A stretch of 64,000 nt of DNA from Marinobacter litoralis (GTDB taxonomy: Bacteria > Pseudomonadota > Gammaproteobacteria > Pseudomonadales > Oleiphilaceae): positions 357,262 through 421,261 of the forward strand of contig NZ_QMDL01000002.1 in assembly GCF_003336705.1 (NCBI RefSeq), in the 5' to 3' direction. The translations under genes and the position numbers were made by a program. This document shows, piece by piece, positions 17,605 through 26,705 of this stretch (positions are counted from its first letter, which is position 1; the number at the start of each line of letters is the position of its first letter). Below the pieces are notes generated by a model that was given only the letters and a program-made list of their open reading frames with translations, was not told the origin of the DNA and made no database searches.

Positions 17605-18918
17605 TTGTCCGAAAAGTCCTCGTATTCGATCGATCAGCTATACAGCCTGATCGCCAACGAAGAAGATGCACGCGTTTGCAAAGACATTCCTGCCGAAGCC
17701 TGCCGGGAAGTCCCGCGCAACTTTTTCTTGATCTTGTTCAGCAACGTTCTGACCAAGCTAGGCGACCTGCTCATCAGCCCGAAAACCGTTCTGGCCTGGC
17801 TCATGAGCGCGGTCGGTGCGCCAGCCTTGGTGGCGTGGCTGGTGCCCATTCGTGAATCTGGCTCGATGGTTCCGCAAATGGTGATCGGTGCCTGGGTTCG
17901 CCGCAAGGCGGTGCGCAAATGGTTCTGGACGCTGGGCAGTTTCGGGCAAGCTCTGAGCGTGATGGCCATGGCTGCCAGTGTGTGGTTTCTTGAAGGCTAC
18001 GCAGCCGGTGGCGGAATTGTCGCGGCGCTTATTGCGTTCTCCCTGTCCCGCGGGTTTTGTTCAGTCTCGATGAAAGATGTCCAAGGCAAATGCATTCCCA
18101 AAACCCGCCGGGGCCGCCTATCTGGCTTGGCCAGCACCTTGGGCGGTACGGCGACGGTGATCCTCACCGCGTTGCTGTTCTGGGACCGGGGCGATCCCAC
18201 CGTCGGCTTTTACACCCTGTTGCTGTTGCTTGCCGCCAGCATGTGGGTTATCGCCGGCTTTCTGTTTGCCGGGGTGGAAGAATACGCTGGCGAAACCGAC
18301 GGCGGCGGCAACGCGTTGGCGGAAGCGTTCAAAAGCCTGTCGCTTTTGCGCACTGACATCCTGTTCCGGAACTTCGTGATTACCCGGGCTTTACTGCTTT
18401 GCTCTGCGCTCGCTTCGCCCTACTTCGTGGTGTTGGCCCAGAAAGAATCCGACATCGGCTGGATGCTCGGGGTGTTCCTGCTCGCCAGCAGTCTTGCCAG
18501 TTCCCTCAGTGCCAGCTTCTGGGGCTGGGCTGCAGATACGTCCAGCCGCCGCGTGATGATCCGTGGTGCCGCCATGGCCAGTGGAGTTTGCGTGGGTGTG
18601 GGTTGCCTGGCCCTCGTGTTCGGCCCCGGCTTCGGTGGTGCCTGGTTCTACCCGATTGCGTTCTTCATACTCAGTATCGCCCACGCGGGCGTTCGCCTTG
18701 GCCGTAAAACTTATCTGGTGGATATGGCCGGCGGCAACAAGCGCACGGACTACACCTCAGTGAGTAACACAGTGATTGGTATTTTGTTGCTGGCAACCGG
18801 AGGGCTTACCGCAGCTATTTCGCTGATATCCGATGTCGCTGTGATTATTGTGCTGGGGCTAATGGGGTTTGCGGGGATGATCAGTGCGTTGCGGTTGGAT
18901 GAAGTGACGGAAGACTGA
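17605..18918 (+). CDS. MFS transporter
   Basis: Inner-membrane protein of 437 residues with about 12 hydrophobic segments and an unusually long N-terminal cytosolic stretch (about 45 residues) before TM1. The start is read as TTG at 17605, 8 bases after GGAG; a TTG ten codons earlier lacks a ribosome site. Substrate cannot be told from sequence. It lies 75 bases after the DUF1513 gene on the same strand and may be co-transcribed with the imelysin cluster, since no terminator lies between. Confidence 0.85.
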   Translation: MSEKSSYSIDQLYSLIANEEDARVCKDIPAEACREVPRNFFLILFSNVLTKLGDLLISPKTVLAWLMSAVGAPALVAWLVPIRESGSMVPQMVIGAWVRRKAVRKWFWTLGSFGQALSVMAMAASVWFLEGYAAGGGIVAALIAFSLSRGFCSVSMKDVQGKCIPKTRRGRLSGLASTLGGTATVILTALLFWDRGDPTVGFYTLLLLLAASMWVIAGFLFAGVEEYAGETDGGGNALAEAFKSLSLLRTDILFRNFVITRALLLCSALASPYFVVLAQKESDIGWMLGVFLLASSLASSLSASFWGWAADTSSRRVMIRGAAMASGVCVGVGCLALVFGPGFGGAWFYPIAFFILSIAHAGVRLGRKTYLVDMAGGNKRTDYTSVSNTVIGILLLATGGLTAAISLISDVAVIIVLGLMGFAGMISALRLDEVTED

Positions 18919-18940
18919 GCCAACGTGTTCGACAAGAAAC

Positions 18941-18969
18941 AAAAAGGCCGGCAAATTGCCGGCCTTTTT
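18941..18969. terminator. Bidirectional rho-independent terminator
   Basis: A 14-bp stem (AAAAAGGCCGGCAA/TTGCCGGCCTTTTT) with a 1-base centre lies between the converging MFS and TSP3-lipoprotein genes; both sides carry T-tracts. Confidence 0.9.
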
Positions 18970-18987
18970 GCGTGATTCAGGCTGTTG

Positions 18988-20619
18988 TTACGGAACCTGA
19001 ACCTCGGTTTTGGACGCGCACACAGCGTGTACGTTGAACTCATCCAACAGTGACAGCAGCTGGAATCCGCCACTGACCACTTCCACCGAATCAAAGCGCT
19101 TGGAAGTCTGGAACACCAGGAACTCAGATTCATTGCCACCCAAAAGACCGACGATACCCAGAAGATCCAGATCAGCACCTACCTGCCCATCAGATTCTTC
19201 CTGAATTTCGCCATTCAACAGGGTGCGAACTTTCAAACCGCCGTTGGTCAGCAGGCCCAATTTAACCAATTGCGAGGCTTCGGCAATCGACACACCAATC
19301 ACGTTATGGCCAGGGTAGGCAAAACCTGACGTGGCCGCTACGCGGAGGCTAACGTTCGAAAGACCGAGCAAGTTGGTGTTCTGAATGGTCGCAAAATTGG
19401 CGAGGTCATCATCAATCACATTGCCTTCATCGCTGACGTTGCACAGCAGGCCGCCCAACGCAGGCAACAAGCAAGCGGATTCGTCTACGGAAGCCACCGC
19501 AGCGATCTGGCTATCGCTAGCCAACATCGGCGTGAACTGTTCTCCAACGCCGCAAGCGAACTCAATGTTATTAACACGGTCACACGCGTCGCCGACGCCA
19601 TCACCGTCGGTGTCCGTCTGGTTGCCAACGCCGGCAACGCCCGCTTGATCCGCACCGTTGGGCACATACGGACAGTTGTCACCACCGACAAGTGGTAGCA
19701 TGACCACGGGATCTACATCGGTTTTGTCATTAACACCATCGTTATCCATGTCCGCGTCACAAACATTTCCAAGACCGTCACCATCAGAGTCTTCTTGATT
19801 TGGGTTCGCAACCGTCGGGCAGTTGTCGTCACTAATATCGTTGCCTGCCAGATCTTTGTTGGCGATGCCGTCACCGTCTCTATCTGTTTGATCCCAAATG
19901 GCACCATCCGTTTCACAGGCATCACCAAGACCATCATCATCGCTATCGAGCTGGTTCGCATTGGGTTGTAGCGGGCAATTGTCGCCTCCATCAGCAACCG
20001 ATAACACGCTGAAGGTACCATCGGAAGCTTCTACTTTATCGTCTACGCCATCGCCATCTGCATCGGTATCACATGCATTGCCAACACCGTTGCCATCGCG
20101 ATCAGACTGGGAGGAATTAGCGATTAACGGGCAGTTATCTCCGCCATCAGCAGCGGGTTTCGCTTTAAACGTGCCATCAGAATTTTTGACCTTGTCATCA
20201 ACACCATCACCGTCCGTATCGATGTCGCAGGCATCGCCGTACAAGTCACGGTCAGTGTTCTTTTGGTCCGGATTGGCAATCAACGGACAGTTATCTTCGC
20301 CGTTAAGAACGCCATCACCGTCGAGGTCATCCTGATTTGAGACTTGGCCGTCACAGGCGTCGTCAATGCCATCTGCATCGGCATCAACGCCATCGTTGCC
20401 GGTAGCCGGGCACGAATCCTCATTGTCAGGAATGCCGTCGCCATCTTCATCAAACTCTTTCGAGCCATCATCGTTCGAACCGTTGCCGGAACCATCGACG
20501 TTCTGTTCACCACCGTTAACGCTAGAGCCATCACCGGAGCTATCGGCTTCACAGCCGGCCAGCGCCAGCAATGCGGTAAACAATAAAATCAGAGGCAAAT
20601 TCAAGTTATTCAACTTCAT
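18988..20619 (-). CDS. Thrombospondin type-3 repeat lipoprotein
   Basis: 543 residues. The lipoprotein signal (LLALAGC, Cys23) is followed by an acidic Gly/Asn/Asp linker, then six calcium-binding TSP3 repeats (about residues 55-345) built on DxDxDGxxD...DNCP...NACD, each with a Cys pair. The C-terminal domain of about 195 residues (from NIEFACGVGEQ) is not recognised. Its gene starts 2 bases after the stop of the OprF-like gene, so the two are one operon. The likely place is the outer membrane, with rigidity depending on calcium; partner or ligand unknown. Confidence 0.88.
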   Translation of the reverse strand: MKLNNLNLPLILLFTALLALAGCEADSSGDGSSVNGGEQNVDGSGNGSNDDGSKEFDEDGDGIPDNEDSCPATGNDGVDADADGIDDACDGQVSNQDDLDGDGVLNGEDNCPLIANPDQKNTDRDLYGDACDIDTDGDGVDDKVKNSDGTFKAKPAADGGDNCPLIANSSQSDRDGNGVGNACDTDADGDGVDDKVEASDGTFSVLSVADGGDNCPLQPNANQLDSDDDGLGDACETDGAIWDQTDRDGDGIANKDLAGNDISDDNCPTVANPNQEDSDGDGLGNVCDADMDNDGVNDKTDVDPVVMLPLVGGDNCPYVPNGADQAGVAGVGNQTDTDGDGVGDACDRVNNIEFACGVGEQFTPMLASDSQIAAVASVDESACLLPALGGLLCNVSDEGNVIDDDLANFATIQNTNLLGLSNVSLRVAATSGFAYPGHNVIGVSIAEASQLVKLGLLTNGGLKVRTLLNGEIQEESDGQVGADLDLLGIVGLLGGNESEFLVFQTSKRFDSVEVVSGGFQLLSLLDEFNVHAVCASKTEVQVP

Positions 20620-20621
20620 GA

Positions 20622-21695
20622 TTAAATACCCTCTCCGGCTGTATCCGATACCACATTGAATTCAACGCGGCGGTTCCTTTCACGACCCTCTTCGGTATCG
20701 TTGCTACGTACTGGGTTGGCCTCGCCATAACCCGTTGCGGTTAACTGCTTAGGGGCGACACCCAGATCCAAGAGGTAATTGCGTACTGCGTTCGCACGTT
20801 TTTGCGACAATTCACTGTTGTAGGCCGCGGAACCTTGGCTATCGGTATAACCGGCCAGTTCAACCTTGAGATCGGTCTGGCCTTTCAAGGCATCAGCCGT
20901 GCTGATCAGTATATCTTTGGCATTGGCGGTCAGGCGGTCAGAGTTAAATTCGAAGGTTACGCCCTGCAGAATAACGGTCTGTGCCTGATTCGTTTCAACA
21001 CAACCAACGGCGTTAACTTCGAGACCCTCCAGGGTATTCGGGCACTGATCGACACCATCGACCACGCCGTCACCGTCTGAATCGGCCAAGCTCTTTTCAA
21101 CCACAACCGGCTTCTCAATGACCACGGTTTTTTCGACGATTCGTGTGCGAGTCGCACCGATTGGAACGGTCAAACCGAGGCTGAAATGAAGATCCGAATA
21201 ATCCTCTTCAAAGGCATCCCACAGGTATCTCGCATCGGCTCTCAGACGAAGCCCAGTCTTGGTAAAAGGAGAAGACATAAAACCCAGAGCGGCGTTCGCA
21301 TAACCGTTAAATTCGCTGCTGGAACTATTGAACACATCGTTGCGTGAAACACCGCCACCGATAGAAATGTAAGGGGAGAAAGTCTCGGGTCCGAACAGCC
21401 GATAGTTGAGATCAGCACCCAAGCCCTGCTGGTAAAAGTCGGTGCCACCATCGACACCTGTTTCGAAGATGCCCGCAAAGAACTGCGGTTCCAGCCACCA
21501 GTGCTGACTCAATCGATGGCTGTACATCGCACGCATGGCGGTACCGTAGTCATCAACACGATCGTTGTCCGGCTTGATATAACTTCCTAGAACAGAAACT
21601 TCACTCTCGTGCTGAACAGGTTTGGCTTGCGCCAGTGGTAATGCGGCTATACATAAACCGGCCACTGATAACGCTCGAAATATCCTTCTTGCCAT
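20622..21695 (-). CDS. OprF-like outer-membrane protein (barrel + TSP3 linker + OmpA domain)
   Basis: 357 residues. The signal peptide ends near AQA. An eight-strand barrel-like region (about 25-180) with alternating aromatic strands is followed by a Val/Glu-rich linker (EKTVVIEKPVVVEKS), a single TSP3 repeat (DSDGDGVVDGVDQCP) and a C-terminal OmpA peptidoglycan-binding domain (VTFEFNSDRL, AGYTDSQGSAAYN, RNRRVEF). This is the OprF architecture. AGGAGG lies 10-11 bases before the ATG. It is translated just ahead of the TSP3 lipoprotein, which suggests that the two assemble together. Confidence 0.92.
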   Translation of the reverse strand: MARRIFRALSVAGLCIAALPLAQAKPVQHESEVSVLGSYIKPDNDRVDDYGTAMRAMYSHRLSQHWWLEPQFFAGIFETGVDGGTDFYQQGLGADLNYRLFGPETFSPYISIGGGVSRNDVFNSSSSEFNGYANAALGFMSSPFTKTGLRLRADARYLWDAFEEDYSDLHFSLGLTVPIGATRTRIVEKTVVIEKPVVVEKSLADSDGDGVVDGVDQCPNTLEGLEVNAVGCVETNQAQTVILQGVTFEFNSDRLTANAKDILISTADALKGQTDLKVELAGYTDSQGSAAYNSELSQKRANAVRNYLLDLGVAPKQLTATGYGEANPVRSNDTEEGRERNRRVEFNVVSDTAGEGI

Positions 21696-21953
21696 CTAAA
21701 ACGCCCTCCTCTCATGCTTACTTAATCAAATGAAACTCTTTCGATTAATTCGCATTGCAGTTTGGGCCAAAATTCGCATTAGAAATTTGGCCGACAAGAC
21801 AAGGAACTGCGTCACATTAGCAAAAGAAACAGACATGAATGCGGACTATTCAGGGATGGCGCGGCTTGCCGCATTGTCTTACAAAAAATTAACAATTATA
21901 GGGCGGCGGAGAGGTGACACCCCGCCCTCTTGGGCGAGATGTGAAAAGAATAA
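21696..21953. other. AT-rich intergenic region upstream of the OprF-like operon
   Basis: 258 bases between two minus-strand genes. An open frame on the plus strand here (from 21730) lacks a ribosome site and recognisable domains and is not called. The stretch holds a pair of 21-base direct repeats and nested inverted repeats, described separately, and is the likely promoter of the OprF-like operon. Confidence 0.6.
21748..21792. promoter_or_regulatory. Direct repeats, candidate operator of the OprF-like operon
   Basis: Two 21-base copies begin with ATTCGCATT (21748-21768 and 21772-21792), identical at 16 of 21 positions and spaced 24 bases apart. GGCCAAA and TTTGGCC also form an inverted repeat across the second copy. 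Helical phasing of roughly two turns is typical of tandem regulator sites. The regulator is unknown. Confidence 0.4.
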
Positions 21954-22316
21954 CTAAACGGTTCGACCGTCGTTCAGCGCCAACGCGCCTTTGACGATTT
22001 TGTAAATCACCCAGATAGACGTGCCCAACAGAATGAACCACCCAATGATCAGCGGCGTGGTTACAATTCCGATCACTGTCCAAAGCAGACCTATCCAAAA
22101 GGTGCGAATTTGCCAACGGAAATGGCTTTCAATCCAGGTGCCGCGAACGTCGTCCATCTTGACGTAATTCACGATTACACCCACCAAGCCCGTAATACCG
22201 CCCAAGAAGAACGACAGCGCTTGAAGAATGTAAACGACAATCGCCAAATTGCGCGCAGAGTCCGTGGAAGGGTGTTGGGGGTCATCGTTACGGGGAATGT
22301 ATTCCGGTTCTGCCAA
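21954..22316 (-). CDS. Small inner-membrane protein, DUF4870-like
   Basis: 120 residues with three hydrophobic segments (about 24-48, 72-90 and 92-112). The pattern ESHFRWQIRTFWIGLLW between segments 1 and 2 is like DUF4870/Tic20-type small membrane proteins. The start is TTG, with AGGAG 8 bases upstream; no ATG is available before the first TM. Function unknown. Confidence 0.75.
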   Translation of the reverse strand: MAEPEYIPRNDDPQHPSTDSARNLAIVVYILQALSFFLGGITGLVGVIVNYVKMDDVRGTWIESHFRWQIRTFWIGLLWTVIGIVTTPLIIGWFILLGTSIWVIYKIVKGALALNDGRTV

Positions 22317-22353
22317 GGGTACAGCTCCTAGAAATGGGTTTTCCCAAGTCTAG

Positions 22354-22388
22354 CATAGCGGGCTTGCCCTCCCGCAAAGCCCGCTATG
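22354..22388. terminator. 12-bp perfect stem-loop, probable terminator
   Basis: CATAGCGGGCTT and AAGCCCGCTATG pair perfectly across an 11-base loop, 3' of the PhoX gene on the minus strand. There is no T-tract, so it may be a weaker terminator or a 3'-end stabiliser. Confidence 0.55.
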
Positions 22389-22413
22389 TTCCGGCCTTGG
22401 CCCGCCGATTGAA

Positions 22414-24453
22414 TCAGCTTCCGATCACGCCACCGTCTTCACGGGTCACGATCACCGTTGCATCCCTTGGTCGTGGGTCGTTGGCATCCGGCCAGTTTGC
22501 GGCTGGGTGCTGGATGTTCACGAACAGGGTTGCCATGTCCGGCGTGCCGGTTACACCGGTCACCTCACAACCGACCGGGCCGACGAAGAATCGTTTGATC
22601 TCCCGGGTTTCAGGGTTGGCCGCCAGCATCATGTTGTTCTGGTAAGGTGCCTCGTCGCGGCCATCAGTCTGAATCCACAGCCGGCCGTTGTAGTCGAACC
22701 ACAAGCCATCCGGACTGTTGAAAATGTTGTCGTCGTTCAGTGTGACAACGGCTTCGCCATCAACCACCGTTTCCGTGCCTTGTTCACCGGCGAACACGAA
22801 AATATCCCACTCGAAACGGGTGGCCACGTGGTTATTCTCTGCTTCCTTCCAGCGAATGATGTGGCCATTTCGGTTGTTGGCAATCGGGTTGGCGGCGTCG
22901 GTTTGTTCTTCGGTGCGCCTGGAGTTGTTGGTCAGGGTGAAGTACACCTCACCCGAGTTCGGGTCAACGGCGCCCCACTCCGGCCGGTCCATAGGCGTGG
23001 CACCGGCAATATCGGCCGCTAGACGGGTATTCAGCAGTACATCCGCCTGACCGTCGAAACCATCAAAGGCAATCTCGCCCACGGTAGTGCCAATTGCTGC
23101 GGTGACTTTTGAGGCGAAGCCGGCATCACTCAGATCCAACGGCAGCCACTCACCCGAGCCGTCATCGTTAAAGCGCGCTACATACAAAGTGCCCTCGTCC
23201 AGCAGGTAACCACCCGCCGTCGCCGCGAAGTAAGGCTTCGATGATACAAACTTGTAAATGTACTCAAACCGGGAATCATCACCGGAGTAACACACCACTG
23301 ATTGCCCTTCTTTCACCGGGGCGAAAATCACGCCTTCATGGCCAAAGCGCCCCAGGGCCGTGCGCTTCTGAGGCGCGCTTTCCGGAGTGAAGGGGTCGAT
23401 TTCAACCATATATCCGAAGGTGTTGGCTTCGTTGCGGTAGTCATCCGCGGCCGTTCCGGCTCCGGGGGTCACATCAAAGCGCACATACGCATCGGCACCG
23501 TTATCCGCCAGTTCCCAGTCGTAACGGGAGTTGCCATCAACCCCGTGACGAACCTGTTCACGGGGACGCAAGCCCTGGGTTTTGTTGGCAAAGTAACCGT
23601 GCCAGTTTTCCTCAGCAGCCAGATAGGTACCCCAAGGCGTTGGCCCCATCGAGCAGTTGTTCAGGGTGCCGCGCGTGCGCTCACCACTCGGGCTGAACTT
23701 GGTGGCCAGCTTGCTGTAGCCACGGAGCGGGCCTCGAATTTCCATTTCGGTGCCGCCAGTCACGCGACGATTGAACGGGCTGCCAAATACGATGTCCCAC
23801 GTGCCGTTTTTATCTTGTTTGATATGAACCACCGATACACCATGAGCGGCAATTTCCTTGCGCACTTCATCGGCAGGGCGCACGCCGCCATTGCTGCTTG
23901 CGCCCGTGGCACCATTGGCATGCAAGGCGGCCTGATTGATGTATTCGTGGTTCATCACCAACAGCCCCTCTGTGGAACTGTTGCCGCCCGCTTTCAGATC
24001 GATAGGAAAGAAGTGCACGCCATCGTGGTGCATACCCATTTGCTGCTCTTGATCTGAACCGCTATTGGTTCCATCCGGCTTGTAGGCCGGGTAGCTACCG
24101 GTAATCGGGGTGCCCCAAGGCAGGAAAGCCTCAGTGACATAGCCTTCGGGTACGACAACGCGGTTAGCATTGGAAACAGGTACGGCTTCAAAGGCCATAG
24201 ACAGGTCGGCCGCTCCATCGCCTCCCGTGCCATCCGGTGTGGATACTGAACCATCGTCATCACTGCTGCCACCACAGCCCGCAAGCCCTACGCCCACAAG
24301 GCTGGCCAAAGCGGCACCAACTGAGCCCTTCAACACAGCCCGGCGCTGCATGCGGGTGGTCAATACCTGATCAAACGGCTGATTACCCGAGTGATTTACC
24401 ACCGGCTCGTAGTTCGGGTCCAGATAATTAGGGTCTAGGTCATGCTTAGCCAT
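22414..24453 (-). CDS. phoX: PhoX-family alkaline phosphatase (DUF839), Tat-exported
   Basis: Periplasmic or secreted Ca2+/Fe-dependent phosphomonoesterase type, 679 residues from the ATG at 24451-24453. A longer frame adding 39 residues runs into the terminator of the next gene and is rejected. After about 30 residues a twin-arginine motif (MQRRAVLKGS) and a lipobox-like LAGCGG appear, then the long PhoX propeller (CSMGPTPWGTYLAAEENWHGYF, LGRFGHEGVIFAP, SPDGLWFDYNGRLWIQTDGRD). The role would be phosphate scavenging. No Pho box was recognised upstream. Family certain; enzyme activity inferred. Confidence 0.9.
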   Translation of the reverse strand: MAKHDLDPNYLDPNYEPVVNHSGNQPFDQVLTTRMQRRAVLKGSVGAALASLVGVGLAGCGGSSDDDGSVSTPDGTGGDGAADLSMAFEAVPVSNANRVVVPEGYVTEAFLPWGTPITGSYPAYKPDGTNSGSDQEQQMGMHHDGVHFFPIDLKAGGNSSTEGLLVMNHEYINQAALHANGATGASSNGGVRPADEVRKEIAAHGVSVVHIKQDKNGTWDIVFGSPFNRRVTGGTEMEIRGPLRGYSKLATKFSPSGERTRGTLNNCSMGPTPWGTYLAAEENWHGYFANKTQGLRPREQVRHGVDGNSRYDWELADNGADAYVRFDVTPGAGTAADDYRNEANTFGYMVEIDPFTPESAPQKRTALGRFGHEGVIFAPVKEGQSVVCYSGDDSRFEYIYKFVSSKPYFAATAGGYLLDEGTLYVARFNDDGSGEWLPLDLSDAGFASKVTAAIGTTVGEIAFDGFDGQADVLLNTRLAADIAGATPMDRPEWGAVDPNSGEVYFTLTNNSRRTEEQTDAANPIANNRNGHIIRWKEAENNHVATRFEWDIFVFAGEQGTETVVDGEAVVTLNDDNIFNSPDGLWFDYNGRLWIQTDGRDEAPYQNNMMLAANPETREIKRFFVGPVGCEVTGVTGTPDMATLFVNIQHPAANWPDANDPRPRDATVIVTREDGGVIGS

Positions 24454-24574
24454 ACATTCTCTCTCTTGAAGGATTGGGCCATCCGGCGTTGTCGAGAGAT
24501 CAGTGTCGTCAGTCCATATGACAGCTTCACAACGATTGGGTGTCAGTTCGGTTACCCTTCCATTGCCCATAAAA

Positions 24575-24594
24575 AAAGGCGCCCTTGGGCGCCT
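24575..24594 (-). terminator. Rho-independent terminator of the acidic lipoprotein gene
   Basis: AAAGGCGCCC-TTGGGCGCCTTT stem; on the minus strand it is followed by a T8 run. It separates the acidic lipoprotein gene from phoX. Confidence 0.85.
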
Positions 24595-24619
24595 TTCACA
24601 AACAGCTTAAACGATGGCC

Positions 24620-24913
24620 TTATTTGGCAACATCGTCTGCTGCTTCTTCCAAAGCATCGCTGGTGTCATCGGCGGCTTCTTCCATTTTGTCACCGGCATT
24701 TTCGAAGCCTTCCTGAATTTCACCCAAGGCGCTCTCGTCTGTACCTGTCGCCTCTTCCATGCCCTCTTCAGCAGAATCAGCCGCATCGTCCATCATTTCC
24801 GCAGCGTTTTCGCCCGCTTGCTCGAAATCAGCGCCTTCATCGCTTTCGGAACTACAAGCGGCAAGGCCGAGCGTCATCAGGAGCGCGAGTGCACTTAGTG
24901 TAAGCTTGTTCAT
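24620..24913 (-). CDS. Small acidic lipoprotein of unknown function
   Basis: 97 residues. The lipobox LAAC (Cys20) is followed by an extremely acidic, Ala-rich tail made of loose repeats (EEAADDTSDALEEAADD), predicted as helix or disordered. No enzyme motif. AAGGAA lies 6 bases before the ATG and a strong terminator follows, so it is a stand-alone transcript. It could bind divalent cations or act as a spacer; that is a guess. Confidence 0.75.
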   Translation of the reverse strand: MNKLTLSALALLMTLGLAACSSESDEGADFEQAGENAAEMMDDAADSAEEGMEEATGTDESALGEIQEGFENAGDKMEEAADDTSDALEEAADDVAK

Positions 24914-24991
24914 AACATTTCCTTCTGTTGATACATGTCTGTAGTGTTTCTAGCGTAGAGCCCCAGCCGGTCAATCGCAATTACCGCAGAA

Positions 24992-25243
24992 TTACTGTTT
25001 GGTTAACTCTTTGCCGTCGATCAGCAGTACCCGCTCTACACCCAACACTTTCCCAGTCCCGAGTACCAAAAAGTCATGGCCCGCCCGACTTAAAATATCG
25101 TGCAGAACCTCGTGCACAATCATCATTTGCCCGGATGGATCCTGATAAACAATTTCAGCTTGCCGCTTGGTTCGTATGTACTCCCGAATCCACTCCTGAG
25201 CACTCCAGGAAATAACCTCCCGAGACGCGTTTGTAGTACTCAT
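24992..25243 (-). CDS. Hypothetical 83-residue protein
   Basis: Not recognised. It has an N-terminal helix-like part (EWIREYIRTKRQAEIVYQD) followed by alternating hydrophobic strands (MMIVHEVLHDIL, HDFLVLGTGKVLGVERVLLIDGK), suggesting a small beta-barrel-like cytosolic domain. AAGGA lies 9 bases before the ATG. It is divergent from alkB across 168 bases. No evidence ties it to alkane use apart from position. Confidence 0.6.
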   Translation of the reverse strand: MSTTNASREVISWSAQEWIREYIRTKRQAEIVYQDPSGQMMIVHEVLHDILSRAGHDFLVLGTGKVLGVERVLLIDGKELTKQ

Positions 25244-25411
25244 GTCGCCATTTCCTTGTTGTTTTTATTAACGGAAGGATGGACCACTGTGGCGATTTAC
25301 GCCAACTCGTCAGATTTATCATTACAGGCCATAAGCATTCAATCTTGTTGTATTGCTATATTGTCCGACATAAATTGAGAGAGACATCGAACGAGACGGA
25401 GAGCGCCCGCT

Positions 25412-26662
25412 ATGAACGCCAAACTGAAAACAACACCAAAAACGTCTAACACCACGTCAGCCCGCCCGGCTGGTAAAGACTGGAAGGATCCCAAGCGCTA
25501 TCTGTGGCTGCTAGGCCCGGCCCTTCCCGGAATTGGCGTGGTGGCACTAGGAGCCTACGCCATTGCTCCGAAGAAACTTAAAGCCTTAGCGTGGACCGGC
25601 CCGATTTTGATCCACGGCGTGATTCCCGCTCTGGACCGAGCCGTGGGAGTCGATAAAAGCAATCCGCCCGAAGATGCCGTTAAAACCCTCGAGCAGGACA
25701 AGTACTACGACCGGATCGTGAAGGCTTTCATTCCCAGCCAATACCTTTTGACGTTTATGGGAGCCTGGCTGGCCAGCCGCAAGAACGTCCCGCTGGAAGA
25801 CAAAATCGGTTTGACCTTTTCGGTGGGGGCGATCAACGGCATCGGGATCAACACGGCCCATGAGCTGGGCCATAAATCGAACAAGCTGAACAAACTGATG
25901 GCGATGGCGGCTCTTGCGCCGACGGGTTACACCCACTTTGTGGTCGAGCACAATTTCGGGCATCACAAGCGCGTGGCAACCCCGGAAGATCCGGCCAGCA
26001 GCAAGATGGGCGAAAGTTTCTGGAAGTTTTTGCCGCGCACTGTGGTGGGCGGCCTAAAGTCTGCGGTCAAAATTGAGAAGGCGCGCTTGGCTCGTAAAGG
26101 TAAGAGTTTCTGGAGCTTGGACAATGAGCTGTTGCAGGGCTGGGCGATGAGCGCCGGGTTCTTTGGTGCAACAACTCTGATTTGCGGGCCGAGAGCGATT
26201 CCGTTTCTGGCCGGTCAGGCTGTGTATGGGGCCAGTTTGCTGGAGAGCGTGAATTACATTGAGCACTATGGCTTGCTGCGCCAGAAAACGGAAAACGGCA
26301 AGTACGAGCGAACCAAGCCGGAGCATAGTTGGAACAGCAATAATATTGTGACCAATTTGTTCCTGTATCAGTTGCAGCGCCACTCAGACCATCACGCCCA
26401 CCCTAGCCGCAGCTTCCAGGCTTTGCGTCATTTCGAGAATGCGCCGCAGCTGCCGAGCGGTTACGCGTCGATGTTGCTACCAGCCTATTTCCCGAAGTGG
26501 TGGTCAGAAACCATGGATAAGCGGGTGATTGATCACTACGAAGGTGATTTGTCGAAGATCAACTGGGATCCGGATCGTAAAGAGGAGCTAATGGCTAAAT
26601 ATGCGGATTATGCGGCTGAGGTGGCTGCGGCCGCCAAAGCCCCTAAGTCTGACGCAGCCTAA
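25412..26662 (+). CDS. alkB: Alkane 1-monooxygenase AlkB
   Basis: Integral-membrane non-haem di-iron hydroxylase that converts medium-chain n-alkanes to 1-alkanols with rubredoxin as electron donor. 416 residues, family length, with about six TM segments. All histidine boxes are present: HELGHK (150-155), EHNFGHH (179-185), HSDHH (324-328), and NYIEHYGL (281-288). GGAGA lies 11-12 bases before the ATG. No rubredoxin or rubredoxin reductase is adjacent. The downstream minus-strand genes encode fatty acid degradation steps. A strong stem-loop follows. Confidence 0.97.
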   Translation: MNAKLKTTPKTSNTTSARPAGKDWKDPKRYLWLLGPALPGIGVVALGAYAIAPKKLKALAWTGPILIHGVIPALDRAVGVDKSNPPEDAVKTLEQDKYYDRIVKAFIPSQYLLTFMGAWLASRKNVPLEDKIGLTFSVGAINGIGINTAHELGHKSNKLNKLMAMAALAPTGYTHFVVEHNFGHHKRVATPEDPASSKMGESFWKFLPRTVVGGLKSAVKIEKARLARKGKSFWSLDNELLQGWAMSAGFFGATTLICGPRAIPFLAGQAVYGASLLESVNYIEHYGLLRQKTENGKYERTKPEHSWNSNNIVTNLFLYQLQRHSDHHAHPSRSFQALRHFENAPQLPSGYASMLLPAYFPKWWSETMDKRVIDHYEGDLSKINWDPDRKEELMAKYADYAAEVAAAAKAPKSDAA

Positions 26663-26668
26663 TCCTTG

Positions 26669-26699
26669 AGCTGGTTCCGGCAGGCAACCGGAACCAGCT
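26669..26699. terminator. Bidirectional terminator between alkB and crotonase gene
   Basis: A 12-bp perfect stem AGCTGGTTCCGG/CCGGAACCAGCT with a 7-base loop, followed by TTTACTCTT; it lies between convergent genes. Confidence 0.8.
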
Positions 26700-26705
26700 T
26701 TACTC

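Noticed and set aside
19565..20470. Repetitive DNA that could be a variable-number tandem repeat
   Set aside because: It is explained by the TSP3 protein repeats; units vary in length and sequence and do not form an exact tandem array.
21730..21957. 75-residue plus-strand frame upstream of the DUF4870-like gene end
   Set aside because: No ribosome site or domain, AT-rich and basic, lies in the probable promoter region of the OprF-like operon.
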